Of a stretch of DNA of 64,000 bases, positions 10,827 to 19,446 are shown in pieces. The DNA lies in the NCBI GenBank assembly GCA_963763325.1, contig CAVXOL010000002.1:186001-250000 (forward strand), given 5' to 3'. The translations under genes and the position numbers were made by a program. The notes beneath the pieces were generated by a model. The model was not told the DNA's origin. It was given only the letters and a program-made list of their open reading frames with translations, and ran no database searches. The first letter of the stretch is position 1; each line of letters starts with the position of its first letter. The stretch is from JBBECJ01 sp963763325. Its GTDB lineage: Bacteria > Chloroflexota > Chloroflexia > Thermomicrobiales > CFX8.

Positions 10827-10990
10827 TCGTGGCGGTACCGGGTCGATCGGGAATGGGCAGCACATTCCGTTGGAGAGTGTCGGCTCTTCGGTTCCTCCTG
10901 AATCCGTCAGCAAGTACGCTGGCAGGCACCAGGCTGTGCGGCGTTCAAGTGCATGTCGAGCCTGTTCCTCACGCCGCAGTCGGCCCGCGC

Positions 10991-11530
10991 CTAGTTCCCG
11001 TCGTGCGCCATGGCGTCGACCGCTACCGTGACGGCCAGAATGAGGATGTCATTCTGGTCGGGCGCGATCTCCACGCCGTAGGTATCGGCCAGCCGGAACC
11101 ACTTCTTCGAGATCTCGGCAACCTTCTGGCCGCCACTCTCAATGCGGTACTCGTGATCGAGGATGTTGCCCTGCACTTCCATATCAGGACCGCCCCCGAT
11201 GTTAACTTCCCAGCGTTCGCGCAGGGGCGAGATCAGCGCCTTCTTGACCATCGCCAGCCGCTCGCCGCCCGGGCTCTCGATCTCCATGCTGTCCTTGACG
11301 CGCAGCTTACGCTCCTGGATCTTGCAGACTTCATTGCCCTGAGCGTCCTCGAAGATCAGTGTCTGGCGGACGCGCAGTGCCTTGCCATCCACGCGCGCGA
11401 CCCGCTGGCCGTGCTCGTCCTCGATCCAGTAGTCGTCGCCGATGGAGATCAGGTTCTGGCGCATCCGGTAATGGGTGATCTCACGTCGATCTTCGCGCCG
11501 TTCCTCACGTCGTTCCTGTCGTCGTCGCAT
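10991..11530 (-). CDS. LURP-one-related (tubby-like) family protein
   Basis: Start chosen at ATG 11530 (MRRRQERREE), with AGGAGG upstream on the minus strand, not at an upstream in-frame codon. 179 residues: a basic, arginine-rich head (first about 15 residues), then the LURP-one beta-barrel repeats. Visible blocks are YWIEDEHGQRVARVDGKAL, DAQGNEVCKIQERKLRVKD, GNILDHEYRIESGGQKVAEI and KKWFRLADTYGVEIAPDQND. The family folds like Tubby C-terminal domains and may bind lipids or act at membranes; bacterial function is unknown. A paralogue is at 34641-35222 on the same strand. A direct-repeat element lies 85 bp upstream. Confidence 0.85.
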   Translation of the reverse strand: MRRRQERREERREDRREITHYRMRQNLISIGDDYWIEDEHGQRVARVDGKALRVRQTLIFEDAQGNEVCKIQERKLRVKDSMEIESPGGERLAMVKKALISPLRERWEVNIGGGPDMEVQGNILDHEYRIESGGQKVAEISKKWFRLADTYGVEIAPDQNDILILAVTVAVDAMAHDGN

Positions 11531-11615
11531 GATGATGGCCTCCTGATGCTTGGATCGATTGCACCGTTGTTCTGGCATCATCGTTGGTTGGTGGTGCCGG
11601 CGCGAACCAACTTAC

Positions 11616-11635
11616 GGGCGTAGTTGACCGTCGTA
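11616..11635 (-). promoter_or_regulatory. Direct heptamer repeat element (13-bp period)
   Basis: On the minus strand: TACGACG, 6 bp (GTCAAC), TACGCCC. It points at the LURP-one gene and ends 85 bp before its start. Confidence 0.6.
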
Positions 11636-11684
11636 AGCGCTGGCAATGTCGCTACCGGGACCGCCATCCCGCTTCGTGACAGGA

Positions 11685-11706
11685 CGAGGCTGCCCGCGCA
11701 GCCTCG
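11685..11706. repeat. Short hairpin (CGAGGCTGC / GCAGCCTCG)
   Basis: Perfect 9-bp arms with a 4-bp loop in the space between the LURP-one gene and the subtilase. There is no T run on either side, so terminator function is uncertain. Confidence 0.35.
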
Positions 11707-11906
11707 GGCGCGGGGGCTGGCGCATTACGCCCCTGACTTACACCCAATCGACCGATCACGTTCCCCAGCCCAATCGTTACCCTGCTAGCACGACATCCTG
11801 CCACCATGTCTCGCAACATCACGTTGCGCGATGACTTCTGACTGGGCGTGAGCCGCTGTCGATGGTGTGGTAGCCGATCAGCGCGCAAGCAAAGGGGCAT
11901 GAAAAC

Positions 11907-13073
11907 GTGTCAGCGTTCGATATGCACGTCAACACTGGAATCCTTCGGAAGGTCCGTGTGCACTGGTCGGGCCGCCAACCAAACCGGCGACGTTTCGTCG
12001 CTGCCCTGATCGTCATCAGTGTCCTCGGGATGGTAGTGCCCGCCTCCGTCCTCGCTCAGGATGGCGACCCGCTTCGCCCTCAGCAGTGGGGGCATGTGCA
12101 ATTGCAACTCGATAACGCCTATGACACGTCGACCGGCGAGGGAGTCGTCATCGCGATTCTGGACAGCGGCATCGACCTGGATCATCCCGACCTCGTCAAC
12201 AAGCTCGTTCCAGGATGGGATTTCATCGAGAACGACGATCAGCCACAGGATGAAAATGGCCACGGTACCCACGTTGCCGGGATCGCTGCCGCGACGACAA
12301 ACAACGGGATCGGTATTGCCGGAGCCGCTCCAGACGCGAAGATCATGCCGGTTCGTGTCATGAACGCATTGGGTGTCGGCGATCACGAAGTGATCGCTCA
12401 GGCCATCACCTGGGCGGCCGACAATGGGGCCGACATCATCAATCTCTCGCTCGGCGGAAACACCGATCTCCTGAGTCGAATCTACAAGAGTGGTCCGATG
12501 AATCTCTCGATCATCGACGCTCACGAAAAAGGAGTCCTCGTCGTCGCCGCGGCCGGCAACGATGACACCTTCATTCAGGCATACCACGATGGCGTTCCAG
12601 TCCTCGTTGTCAATGCAAGCAACGAGGGCGGCATCCCAGCGCAGTTCTCCAATTGGGGCGATCCTCGAGCGGTCACAGCACCAGGCACCCGGATTCTTTC
12701 GACTGCCCCAACCGAACCAACCTGGATCTGGAAGTCCGGCACTGATGGCTACGAGGAACTCGACGGTACCTCGATGGCCGCACCGTACGTTGCCGGAGTC
12801 GCCGCGCTGCTCGTCGACACCCATCGAGGAGATGACCCCGACACGATCTTTGAGCTGTTGATCGAGACCAGTGAAAATCCGAACGGCGATCCACGACTCG
12901 GAGCCGGGATCGTCAACGCCGAAGCTGCCGTCGTCCGTAGCGATCGTAACCTCTGGCTAATCGCGCTTACTGGCGTCCTGATCGTGGTCGCGTTAGCGGC
13001 GATCGTATGGAGCCTTGTGCGGCGGCGACATGCGCCACGTGCTCAGCCGGCGACGGTGGAAACTGAAGCCTGA
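11907..13073 (+). CDS. Membrane-anchored subtilisin-like serine protease (S8, mycosin-like)
   Basis: 388 residues from GTG 11907, preceded by AAAGGGG at 11891; the nearby ATG 11899 is out of frame. A signal sequence is visible (RRRFVAALIVISVLGMVVPASVLAQ, about residues 27-51). The catalytic triad is Asp86 (VVIAILDSGID), His119 (GHGTHVAG) and Ser289 (GTSMAAPYVAG), with the oxyanion Asn in AAAGND. A single C-terminal transmembrane helix (WLIALTGVLIVVALAAIVW) is followed by a basic tail. The protein would be exported and held in the membrane with its active site outside. The layout matches type VII mycosins, but no ESX genes are nearby, so a general cell-surface protease is more likely. Confidence 0.9.
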   Translation: MSAFDMHVNTGILRKVRVHWSGRQPNRRRFVAALIVISVLGMVVPASVLAQDGDPLRPQQWGHVQLQLDNAYDTSTGEGVVIAILDSGIDLDHPDLVNKLVPGWDFIENDDQPQDENGHGTHVAGIAAATTNNGIGIAGAAPDAKIMPVRVMNALGVGDHEVIAQAITWAADNGADIINLSLGGNTDLLSRIYKSGPMNLSIIDAHEKGVLVVAAAGNDDTFIQAYHDGVPVLVVNASNEGGIPAQFSNWGDPRAVTAPGTRILSTAPTEPTWIWKSGTDGYEELDGTSMAAPYVAGVAALLVDTHRGDDPDTIFELLIETSENPNGDPRLGAGIVNAEAAVVRSDRNLWLIALTGVLIVVALAAIVWSLVRRRHAPRAQPATVETEA

Positions 13074-13120
13074 GGAGAAATCGATCCGCCGGCGCAGGCC
13101 GCCGTTACCGAGAGGACACG

Positions 13121-13486
13121 ATGAACTACCGACTCGCCGCGCTACCGCCGGACTGGATGGAATCGAATCTCTTGCTCATCGAAGATCAGGTTGGCCAGCT
13201 CTATATGTTCGATCCAGAAGACGAATCACTTGAGCGGGTCGAACGTGCCGAGGCAAGCGCGTTGATGTTGTGGTACGACCTATCTGAGGCACGATCCTGG
13301 TACTCGCGGGCAGAATTGACGCTGCGGCTGACATCCAGGGACAGGGATACGCGAACCACCCCGCTCCAGAACGGCCCAACACACCACCACAGGCTCTACC
13401 CAATCGCTCGTATTCGCCGATCGTCGGTGACGCGGACTACAACCGGGAATTGCGCCACGGCGGCTGATGTACGAGTGCGCCGGTAG
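13121..13486 (+). CDS. Small hypothetical protein
   Basis: ATG 13121 follows GAGAGGAC. The first 85 or so residues look coding: MNYRLAALPPDWMESNLLLI, then QLYMFDPEDESLERVE and acidic stretches. The last 35 residues are rich in Arg/Thr/His, unlike a folded protein, and overlap a copy of the direct-repeat element at 13438. The gene may therefore really end or shift frame earlier, around 13350. No family is recognised. Confidence 0.45.
   Translation: MNYRLAALPPDWMESNLLLIEDQVGQLYMFDPEDESLERVERAEASALMLWYDLSEARSWYSRAELTLRLTSRDRDTRTTPLQNGPTHHHRLYPIARIRRSSVTRTTTGNCATAADVRVRR
13438..13457 (+). promoter_or_regulatory. Direct heptamer repeat element (13-bp period)
   Basis: TACAACC, 6 bp (GGGAAT), TGCGCCA, followed by GCGGCTGATG as also seen after the 15928 copy. 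It is 383 bp before the phosphodiesterase gene start. Confidence 0.5.
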
Positions 13487-13840
13487 ACATATGCTTTGAA
13501 GACGGTCGAAGACAGCGACATCGGAAGTTGCACGGAATATTCGCCCACGACATGTCAGCGTGCACCCACCGGCACTTGCGCGACGATTGGCCTGCTCCAC
13601 GATGCACCAGTCGCATCGGTCAGATGCATATTTCTATCCATTCCCCCTTTTCCCTGTTGGAGCGCTCGATTTCCCGATTGAGCGCTCCCATTCACGGAGA
13701 TCTCGATGTGCTTGAGACTCGGAACTGAAAAACAGCTCACGCTGTCAGTTGATCGTGACATCACGGCTTCCGGATATACGTACCGACCGAGCAGCGTCGG
13801 CTGTACTACGCGCTCACGCCAGCAAGGCAATGGATGACGT
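13487..13840. other. Intergenic region with an inverted repeat
   Basis: No gene is supported. An inverted repeat GGAGCGCTC / GAGCGCTCC lies at 13659-13688, each arm holding the palindrome GAGCGCTC. It could be an operator for the downstream membrane phosphodiesterase, but there is no independent support. Confidence 0.35.
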
Positions 13841-15901
13841 ATGCTGCGCACGCTTAAGTGGACATTGGGTGTCTCGATCCTGGACGGCATCCTGCTGCTG
13901 ATCCTCTCATGGATCGTGCCGGGGTTCGATCTATCGGGCATCGGAGCTGCCATTCTAATGGCGGCGATCGGAGTCGCAGCCGGCGCGTTCCTCTGGCCGT
14001 TCGTCTACTGGTTGTCTTCTCGCTTTCATCCAATCATGTTCCCGATCCTCTCGTTTGTGCTGACGGGATTCAGCATCCTGTTGATCGTCGCGCTCATGGA
14101 TTGGATCGATTCGGATCTGGTCAACGTCGATAGTACGTGGACTGCGATCCTTGTCGCGATGGGGCTGACTGCCGCAAATTCCGTCATGGCAGCGGTGTTC
14201 AGTCTCGATGATCAGCGCACATACGATCGTCTTGTGACGTCGAACATCCGACGAATGGCCGGAAATGTCCCACACTCGGATGTTCCGGGTGTCATATTCA
14301 TCGAGATCGACGGCCTCTCCGAACCGGTCCTGCGTCGTGCGATCTCCGACGGATACATGCCGACGGCCAAGCGCTGGCTTGAATCCGGGGCTTACGGCAT
14401 CACCGCATGGGAGCCGGATCTGTCGTCACAAACCTCTGCGAGCCAGGCAGGCATCCTGTTGGGCAGTAACGAGGGGATCCCGGCCTTCCGCTGGTGGGAC
14501 AAGCCGTCCGGCACGCTGATGGTGTCAAGCAAGATGGCGACAGCACGCGCGCTCGAACAGCAGCTATCCACCGGCGATGGGTTGCTCGCAGGTGGTGGGG
14601 CCAGTCGGTGGAACATCTTCTCGGGAGACGCGACCGACTGCCTCGGAACCTACAGCCAGATCGGTCGCGGATCGACCGGTGGACAGCGAGCATACTTTGC
14701 TTACCTGTCGAGTCCCTACAGCCTGGCGCGCACCTTCTCCCTGTTCGTCACCGACGTCATCAGAGAATTGGTCGAGGCGGCTCGTCAGCGGGCGGCGGAT
14801 GTCCAGCCGCGCGTCCACCGAGGCTTCAAGTACTCACTCATACGCGCCGGAACGACCGTCCTGCTCCAGGAAGCCAGCGTTTTCATGCTCACTGCCGACA
14901 TGTATCGTGGCGTTCCTTCCGTTTACAGCACCTTCTTTGCCTACGACGAGGTTGCTCATCACTCAGGTATTGAACGGGTTGACGCGTTGAAGGTGCTACG
15001 AACGCTCGACCGTGTCATCGCGCACTTCGAGCGCGTCGCTCGCGACACGCCACGTCCGTACCATCTCGTTGTCCTCTCGGATCACGGACAGAGCCAGGGT
15101 GCTACCTTCAAGCAGCGGTATGGCGTGACGCTGGCCCAACTCGTCGATGGGTTAACGAACACACCACACGGTGTGCGCGAACTAGCCAACGGGAGCGAGG
15201 GGTTGAGCAGCATCAACTCCGCGCTGACCGAGGCGATCCGCCACGACAGCCGCACAATGCGTCTGCTGCGGCGAGCGACCCAGGACAACATTCAGGAAGG
15301 ACAGGTCACGCTCGGCCCCGACGCCGACGCCACAGGCGACATCGAAAATCGCGTGATGCAATCATCCGACGCCGTCGTCGTTGCGTCCGGCAATCTCGGG
15401 CTCATCTCGTTCCCACGCTTCACGGAGCGAATGACGTACGAACAGATCCTCGAAACGTTTCCCGGCCTGCTGTTGAGCCTGGCCGAGCACGAAGGAATCA
15501 GTTTCGTGATGGTACATTCCGAGGCCGAGGGCGGGCTGGTGATCGGATCGGCCGGCGTCCACTACCTCGCGGATGGACACGTGGTTGGAGAAGACCCGCT
15601 CGCGACGTTCGGGCCAAATGCACCACGCCACCTGGCACGGACCGACGGCTTTCCGAATGCTCCCGATATCCTGGTGATGAGCATGTTCGACGCCGCGACG
15701 GGCGACGTAGCGGCATTCGAGGAGCTGGTCGGCTGCCACGGCGGGATGGGCGGCCCACAGACGAAACCATTCGTGATGTTCCCCTCCGAACTTGCCCTTG
15801 ACACTGAGCAACCGATTGTTGGAGCCGCAGCGCTGCACCGCGTCCTCAAGTCCTGGACGCCTGCTGCGACGGAACCCGCAGCGACATCCGTCACGGCCTG
15901 A
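13841..15901 (+). CDS. Membrane alkaline-phosphatase-superfamily phosphodiesterase
   Basis: 686 residues. The N-terminal 130 residues hold four hydrophobic helices resembling the phage-holin-4 type membrane domain (ILDGILLLILSWIVPGFDL, IGVAAGAFLWPFVYW, PILSFVLTGFSILLIVAL, ILVAMGLTAANSVMAAVF). A large soluble alkaline-phosphatase/type I phosphodiesterase domain follows: metal-binding VIFIEIDGLSEPVL (about 150), FFAYDEVAHHSG (about 368) and VVLSDHGQSQGA (about 408). No classical Ser/Thr in a CxPSR sulfatase motif is present. The catalytic domain is expected outside or at the membrane face, cleaving phosphodiesters or transferring head groups. Substrate unknown. Confidence 0.8.
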   Translation: MLRTLKWTLGVSILDGILLLILSWIVPGFDLSGIGAAILMAAIGVAAGAFLWPFVYWLSSRFHPIMFPILSFVLTGFSILLIVALMDWIDSDLVNVDSTWTAILVAMGLTAANSVMAAVFSLDDQRTYDRLVTSNIRRMAGNVPHSDVPGVIFIEIDGLSEPVLRRAISDGYMPTAKRWLESGAYGITAWEPDLSSQTSASQAGILLGSNEGIPAFRWWDKPSGTLMVSSKMATARALEQQLSTGDGLLAGGGASRWNIFSGDATDCLGTYSQIGRGSTGGQRAYFAYLSSPYSLARTFSLFVTDVIRELVEAARQRAADVQPRVHRGFKYSLIRAGTTVLLQEASVFMLTADMYRGVPSVYSTFFAYDEVAHHSGIERVDALKVLRTLDRVIAHFERVARDTPRPYHLVVLSDHGQSQGATFKQRYGVTLAQLVDGLTNTPHGVRELANGSEGLSSINSALTEAIRHDSRTMRLLRRATQDNIQEGQVTLGPDADATGDIENRVMQSSDAVVVASGNLGLISFPRFTERMTYEQILETFPGLLLSLAEHEGISFVMVHSEAEGGLVIGSAGVHYLADGHVVGEDPLATFGPNAPRHLARTDGFPNAPDILVMSMFDAATGDVAAFEELVGCHGGMGGPQTKPFVMFPSELALDTEQPIVGAAALHRVLKSWTPAATEPAATSVTA

Positions 15902-15927
15902 CAACGAGCGGCAAACAGTTACACGGG

Positions 15928-15947
15928 TACGACTACCAATTGCGCCG
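15928..15947 (+). promoter_or_regulatory. Direct heptamer repeat element (13-bp period)
   Basis: TACGACT, 6 bp (ACCAAT), TGCGCCG, with GCGGCTGATG after it as at 13438. It points to the DUF1269 gene, 199 bp before its start. Confidence 0.55.
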
Positions 15948-16146
15948 GTGCGGCTGATGGCTCGCGCAGGCGGGCATCTGACAATGGCACCCATCGAAAT
16001 GGACGACATGCGAACAACGACGTTCGGAGCAGGATCGCTGGAAGAACCGGGTTTGCGCCTCGCGATGCACTCAAGGCACGCCACACCGTTTGGCGTGCGT
16101 CGCGGAGTTGAGGAGAACGATCCGGGCGAATAAGGATGGCACTGGG

Positions 16147-16641
16147 ATGGACACGCGCCTGGTAGCGATGATATTCGACGACGAGACTGAGGCGAGCGCT
16201 GTCCTCGACGATCTGCGCAAGGTCGCCTGGAGAGGTCAGCTACATCTGACCGACACGGCGATTCTTCACAAGGACGCGGATGGCAAGGCACACCTCAAGA
16301 ATGAGATGAGTACCGGCACCGAGGTGGGAGCGGTGACGGGGGCGCTCGCCGGCGGCCTGCTGTTCCTGATGGTTCCGGTCGTCGGACAGATCGCTGGTGT
16401 TGCCGTTGGCGCATGGGTCGGTTCGAAACTCAACACCGGGGTTGAATCCGCACTCGTCAAGGAAGTAACTGAGACGCTGCAGCCAGGGCAATCGGCGCTT
16501 TTCCTGATCGTCTCCTCCGGCGATCCGGATGCGGTGCTGGAAGCACTGCAAGGACGCCACGGCCACGTCTACCAGACGACGCTCAAGCCGGAAGTCGAAG
16601 CCGCGCTGCGAGAGACGCTGGAAGGTCAAGCACAAACATAA
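16147..16641 (+). CDS. DUF1269 family membrane-associated protein
   Basis: 164 residues from ATG 16147 (MDTRLVAMIFDDETEA). It has the DUF1269 plan: an N-terminal ferredoxin-like half (LVAMIFDDETEASAVLDDL, LTDTAILHKDADGKAHL), a central glycine-rich hydrophobic hairpin (GAVTGALAGGLLFL and VVGQIAGVAVGAWVGSKL, residues about 60-100), then a second alpha/beta half ending in SALFLIVSSGDPDAVLEAL. Function of the family is unknown; the glycine zipper suggests membrane insertion or oligomerisation. It is closest in pattern to the copy at 52207-52683, which also has a direct-repeat element about 200 bp upstream. Confidence 0.85.
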   Translation: MDTRLVAMIFDDETEASAVLDDLRKVAWRGQLHLTDTAILHKDADGKAHLKNEMSTGTEVGAVTGALAGGLLFLMVPVVGQIAGVAVGAWVGSKLNTGVESALVKEVTETLQPGQSALFLIVSSGDPDAVLEALQGRHGHVYQTTLKPEVEAALRETLEGQAQT

Positions 16642-16786
16642 TCGAGCTTGCCTCGCGGGAGAACGCCCCGGAAGCGGTCGAGCACCGCGCAGTCGCGCCG
16701 ATGCCCAGGGTGAACTGAGCATCGGCAGGCGTCAGGTTGTCCCGTTCACCATGCTGGGATGATCGCCGTCATACGTCCTGTCGGAC

Positions 16787-17287
16787 CTACTGGAATACAA
16801 ACGGGCACCCTGACGGCAGCGAGCTGAGGGTGTAGACGCCTTCGGACACTTCCGTGAGCTCGGTGTTCCAGAGGACGACCTTCGTCTCGGTGTTCCCGCC
16901 GCTCGTGACGTCAACCGTGCCTTCAATCCTCATCGTCGGCGGGTCGACAATGACGGTGACGAAGATGTTATCGGCCGAGAAGTCATCCGGCTTGCAGGCC
17001 GCGATCTCGTCGATCCGTTCCTGAGGCACGATGCCGGTCAGCAACGAGGTCAACGCGGCGCTGTCGCCGGTCGCGATCGCCGTGACCAGATCCTGGCCCC
17101 ACACTTCAAGCTCCTCGGCGGTGAAGGTTCCTTCCGTTGTCACACCAGACGCACTGGTCGCCCCGGCCGCAGCGGTCGTTGCTGTTGGCGCGTTGCTGTC
17201 AGTATCGTCGTCATCATCGCTGCCACAACCGGCGATGGCCACGACGGCAAGCACCATGAGTACGATGGGCAGCCAGCGTCGGTGCAT
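16787..17287 (-). CDS. Lipoprotein of unknown function
   Basis: 166 residues from ATG 17287 (MHRRWLPIVLMVLAVVAIAG), with GAGGAGG upstream. The lipobox is AIAGC, followed by an acidic SDDDDDTDS and a Thr/Ala linker. The mature part has EELEVWGQDLVTAIATGDSAAL and a C-terminal SLPSGCPFVFQ; the two internal cysteines (AACKPDD, SGCPF) could pair. It would be anchored on the outer face of the cytoplasmic membrane. It follows another lipoprotein gene on the same strand (17364-18182) by 76 bp, probably in one operon. Confidence 0.75.
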   Translation of the reverse strand: MHRRWLPIVLMVLAVVAIAGCGSDDDDDTDSNAPTATTAAAGATSASGVTTEGTFTAEELEVWGQDLVTAIATGDSAALTSLLTGIVPQERIDEIAACKPDDFSADNIFVTVIVDPPTMRIEGTVDVTSGGNTETKVVLWNTELTEVSEGVYTLSSLPSGCPFVFQ

Positions 17288-17363
17288 CTGGTCCTCCTCA
17301 CAATACACGAGCGGCGTCATCAGCGGGAGGCACGCGCTGTCTCCTACTGATGACCGTCCGGTC

Positions 17364-18182
17364 TCAGTCGCAGCGGCCTGCCTGGAAGGCAGCCATCGAC
17401 AGCTCGCCAAGAACCCAGCCAAACCGATCGTCAACATCGAAGATGTGATACGTCCCATAGGTCGTTGACTGATCGGCGAGCACGCCCTTGAGCGTCACGG
17501 CGTAGGATTCAGTCTCCGGCACCTCCGGAGCCCCGAAGGTCTCCATCACAACGCCGTACTCGGACACCTGGGTGGCCTGGACGCTGTCCGTCGCCCGGCA
17601 CTCAAGGAACAGATCGCGCGGGACTACCGCCTGCTGGTACGGATGGAGGCCATCATAGGCGGTTGCCCAGTCACCGGCAATCTCGGCGTTGGCGATCGTC
17701 AACGCGAAGTTGGACGCGAGCTTTGGATCGATGTCGCAGCGTCCGGCGCGGAGGGCATCCATGTTCTCCTGATCCATATACCAGGACATTTGACCGTCTT
17801 CATCGTAGATGTGTACGCGGGATGAGATTGTCTCATGGCCTTCGAGTTGCAGGTCGTACAGGACGGCCCACGAACTGCGGTCGTAAATCTCTGGTGCCGT
17901 CATCGTATCGTGTCCGACCTGCGTCACGGTGATCGCGTACGGTGGCGCCGTTACCTGAGAGCGACATTCCACGAACTTATCCCGATTGACGACAGCCTGC
18001 TGGGCAGGGTGCAGATCGTCGTAGACGGCGCCCCAATCCCCGCTGATCGCGGCGGTCAGACCTCTCGTTGCAACCTCTGCGGCCTGATCCACCATTTCGG
18101 CAGTCGCGTCCGACGAATTTGCGCCTTCGTCTTCACCGCACGCGACGGTCAGCGCGATGGCGGCAATCAACAGCCAGCGCAT
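17364..18182 (-). CDS. Lipoprotein with two tandem homologous domains
   Basis: 272 residues from ATG 18182, with GAGGAGGA upstream. Lipobox LTVAC near residue 16. Two internal repeats are plain: GDWGAVYDDLHPAQQAVVNR (about residues 49-68) and GDWATAYDGLHPYQQAVVPR (about 173-192), each ending in an F-x-E-C-R cysteine and each module closing with a RAGRCD / QAGRCD cysteine. Each module therefore probably holds one disulfide and resembles NTF2/SnoaL-like extracytoplasmic domains (fold guess). Function unknown. Confidence 0.75.
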   Translation of the reverse strand: MRWLLIAAIALTVACGEDEGANSSDATAEMVDQAAEVATRGLTAAISGDWGAVYDDLHPAQQAVVNRDKFVECRSQVTAPPYAITVTQVGHDTMTAPEIYDRSSWAVLYDLQLEGHETISSRVHIYDEDGQMSWYMDQENMDALRAGRCDIDPKLASNFALTIANAEIAGDWATAYDGLHPYQQAVVPRDLFLECRATDSVQATQVSEYGVVMETFGAPEVPETESYAVTLKGVLADQSTTYGTYHIFDVDDRFGWVLGELSMAAFQAGRCD

Positions 18183-18223
18183 CAAGTCCTCCTCGTGATC
18201 GTGGCTATCTCGGATAGTGTCGG

Positions 18224-18721
18224 CTACTCCTGTGATAGCGCCGCGACATCGGCCGACAGTTCAGGGCCAAGTTCCTGAGTCAGCAGTTCACCCTCATAGC
18301 CCTTGAGTGACTGCTCGATGGCCAGCACCGATGCGGACTCGGACAGGGCCATGACGGCAGCCTGATCCCCATCGAGCTTGGCCGCGATGTCGCGCATCTG
18401 GCCCTTCTTGATACCGGTGTCGCGCAGCTTGCCGGCCAGAGCGCCGATGCCGCCGCCCGCGATCACGGTCGCGATCAGGCTCGGTGGGTAGATCAGACCG
18501 ACGATACCGAGAATAACGGCGCCGCGTCTGGCACCGTCTCGCCCAGTGAGCTCGGCCGTCTCTTCGACTTCGAGCTTGCCCTTCTCATTCTTGGTCAGCA
18601 TCGCCGCATCGACGAGCGTAATCGTTCCCTCGCGATGCATCGACTCAAGCATGTCGAGGATGACTTTGGCGCGCTCGCGATCCGCGTAGACGCCTGCCAT
18701 GAGATGGACGCTCTTGTCCAT
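18224..18721 (-). CDS. DUF1269 family protein
   Basis: 165 residues from ATG 18721 (MDKSVHLMAGVYADRERAKV); an upstream start at 18754 is less likely. Shows the family pattern: TLVDAAMLTKNEKGKLEVEE, then a hydrophobic glycine-rich centre (RRGAVILGIVGLIYPPSLIA, TVIAGGGIGALAGKL), then a C-terminal half (GDQAAVMALSESASVLAIEQ). The FPPSL/YPPSL turn is shared with the copy at 44064-44738. It lies 41 bp upstream of the tandem-domain lipoprotein, so the three genes 18721 to 16787 may form one transcript. A degenerate direct-repeat element is 137 bp upstream. Confidence 0.8.
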   Translation of the reverse strand: MDKSVHLMAGVYADRERAKVILDMLESMHREGTITLVDAAMLTKNEKGKLEVEETAELTGRDGARRGAVILGIVGLIYPPSLIATVIAGGGIGALAGKLRDTGIKKGQMRDIAAKLDGDQAAVMALSESASVLAIEQSLKGYEGELLTQELGPELSADVAALSQE

Positions 18722-18858
18722 GGTGCCGACCTTTCGAGCAAGTCTCGCTTGCACATTCGCCCACCGAGGACATCGCTCTTACAGGGACTGTCCTCGACAG
18801 GTATTGCGTGTCACCGCCACATTCTGAGGTATCGGTGCGCGGTCGCTGTCAACCGCCC

Positions 18859-18878
18859 AGTTCCAATTGACGGTCGCA
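18859..18878 (-). promoter_or_regulatory. Degenerate direct heptamer repeat element
   Basis: On the minus strand: TGCGACC, 6 bp (GTCAAT), TGGAACT. The first half and spacer match the other copies well, the second half poorly. It lies 137 bp before the DUF1269 gene start. Confidence 0.35.
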
Positions 18879-18900
18879 ATGCGCGCCGCACGAGCGCCGA

Positions 18901-19446
18901 TCACGTGCGCCGGCGTTTGCGTCCCGACGCTCGCGCTGGCTGTTTTGACGAGGGCGCAGGTTGCCGAGCGGGTTCACTCGCGCGTGACAGCACAACGACC
19001 GTGTCGGCAGCCCAATCGCCAATTCGCTGGCGATGCGGCGAGTACATGATGAACACGCCGCCAGCCAGGTACAGCGGTGGTACACCCGGAGCAAAGAAGA
19101 ATGGGAACCCATCGATGACTCGCAACGAGTTGCGGATCAGCGACTCCCGCATAGTGCATTGACCGCCGTGCAGCCGCTGCACGCGAAGCGACAACATCCG
19201 CTTACCGACGGTAGCGCCACTCTGTCCTTCGAGGAGCGTGAAGTACGCGAGGTAGAGCAGCATCGACAGACTACTCGCGGACATCCAGCCGACGCCGTCG
19301 TTGGTGAGATCTTCCAGCACCCGCTGGATCACGTAACCGATCGGGACGACCACAACCGCGACGATCAGCGTGTCGATCGCAAGCGCCGCCATTCGCCGGC
19401 CAATACCCGCGCGATTCCCCCGTGAGTAGAAGACGCTGTCAGTCAA
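18901..19446 (-). CDS. RDD family membrane protein
   Basis: 181 residues, from a TTG at 19446 with GGAGG upstream on the minus strand. RAGIGRRMAALAIDTLIVAV carries the R...D pattern that names the RDD family, followed by helices IVAVVVVPIGYVI and SMLLYLAYFTLLEG. GATVGKRMLSLRVQ and ESLIRNSLRVIDGFPFFF are also classic. A third/fourth helix pair precedes RQRIGDWAADTVVV. The tail is basic and Pro/Ala-rich. RDD proteins are small membrane proteins of mostly unknown role; some act in Na+/H+ exchange. Confidence 0.85.
   Translation of the reverse strand: MTDSVFYSRGNRAGIGRRMAALAIDTLIVAVVVVPIGYVIQRVLEDLTNDGVGWMSASSLSMLLYLAYFTLLEGQSGATVGKRMLSLRVQRLHGGQCTMRESLIRNSLRVIDGFPFFFAPGVPPLYLAGGVFIMYSPHRQRIGDWAADTVVVLSRASEPARQPAPSSKQPARASGRKRRRT

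Larger units (their letters stand above)
10452..10990. other. Gene-poor gap with a TPR remnant and one regulatory element
   Basis: No intact gene is supported here. The only recognisable contents are the short TPR-tail remnant at 10644-10712 and a copy of the direct-repeat element at 10807-10826. A plus-strand frame covering 10829-11623 is mostly the antisense of the LURP-one gene and is not considered real. Confidence 0.5.

Noticed and set aside
10829..11623. 264-residue plus-strand reading frame
   Set aside because: It covers the antisense of the clearly conserved LURP-one gene and has no family-like sequence or ribosome site.
11907..13073. ESX/type VII secretion locus, because the subtilase looks like a mycosin
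   Set aside because: No EccB-E, WXG100 or PE/PPE-like genes occur in the window.
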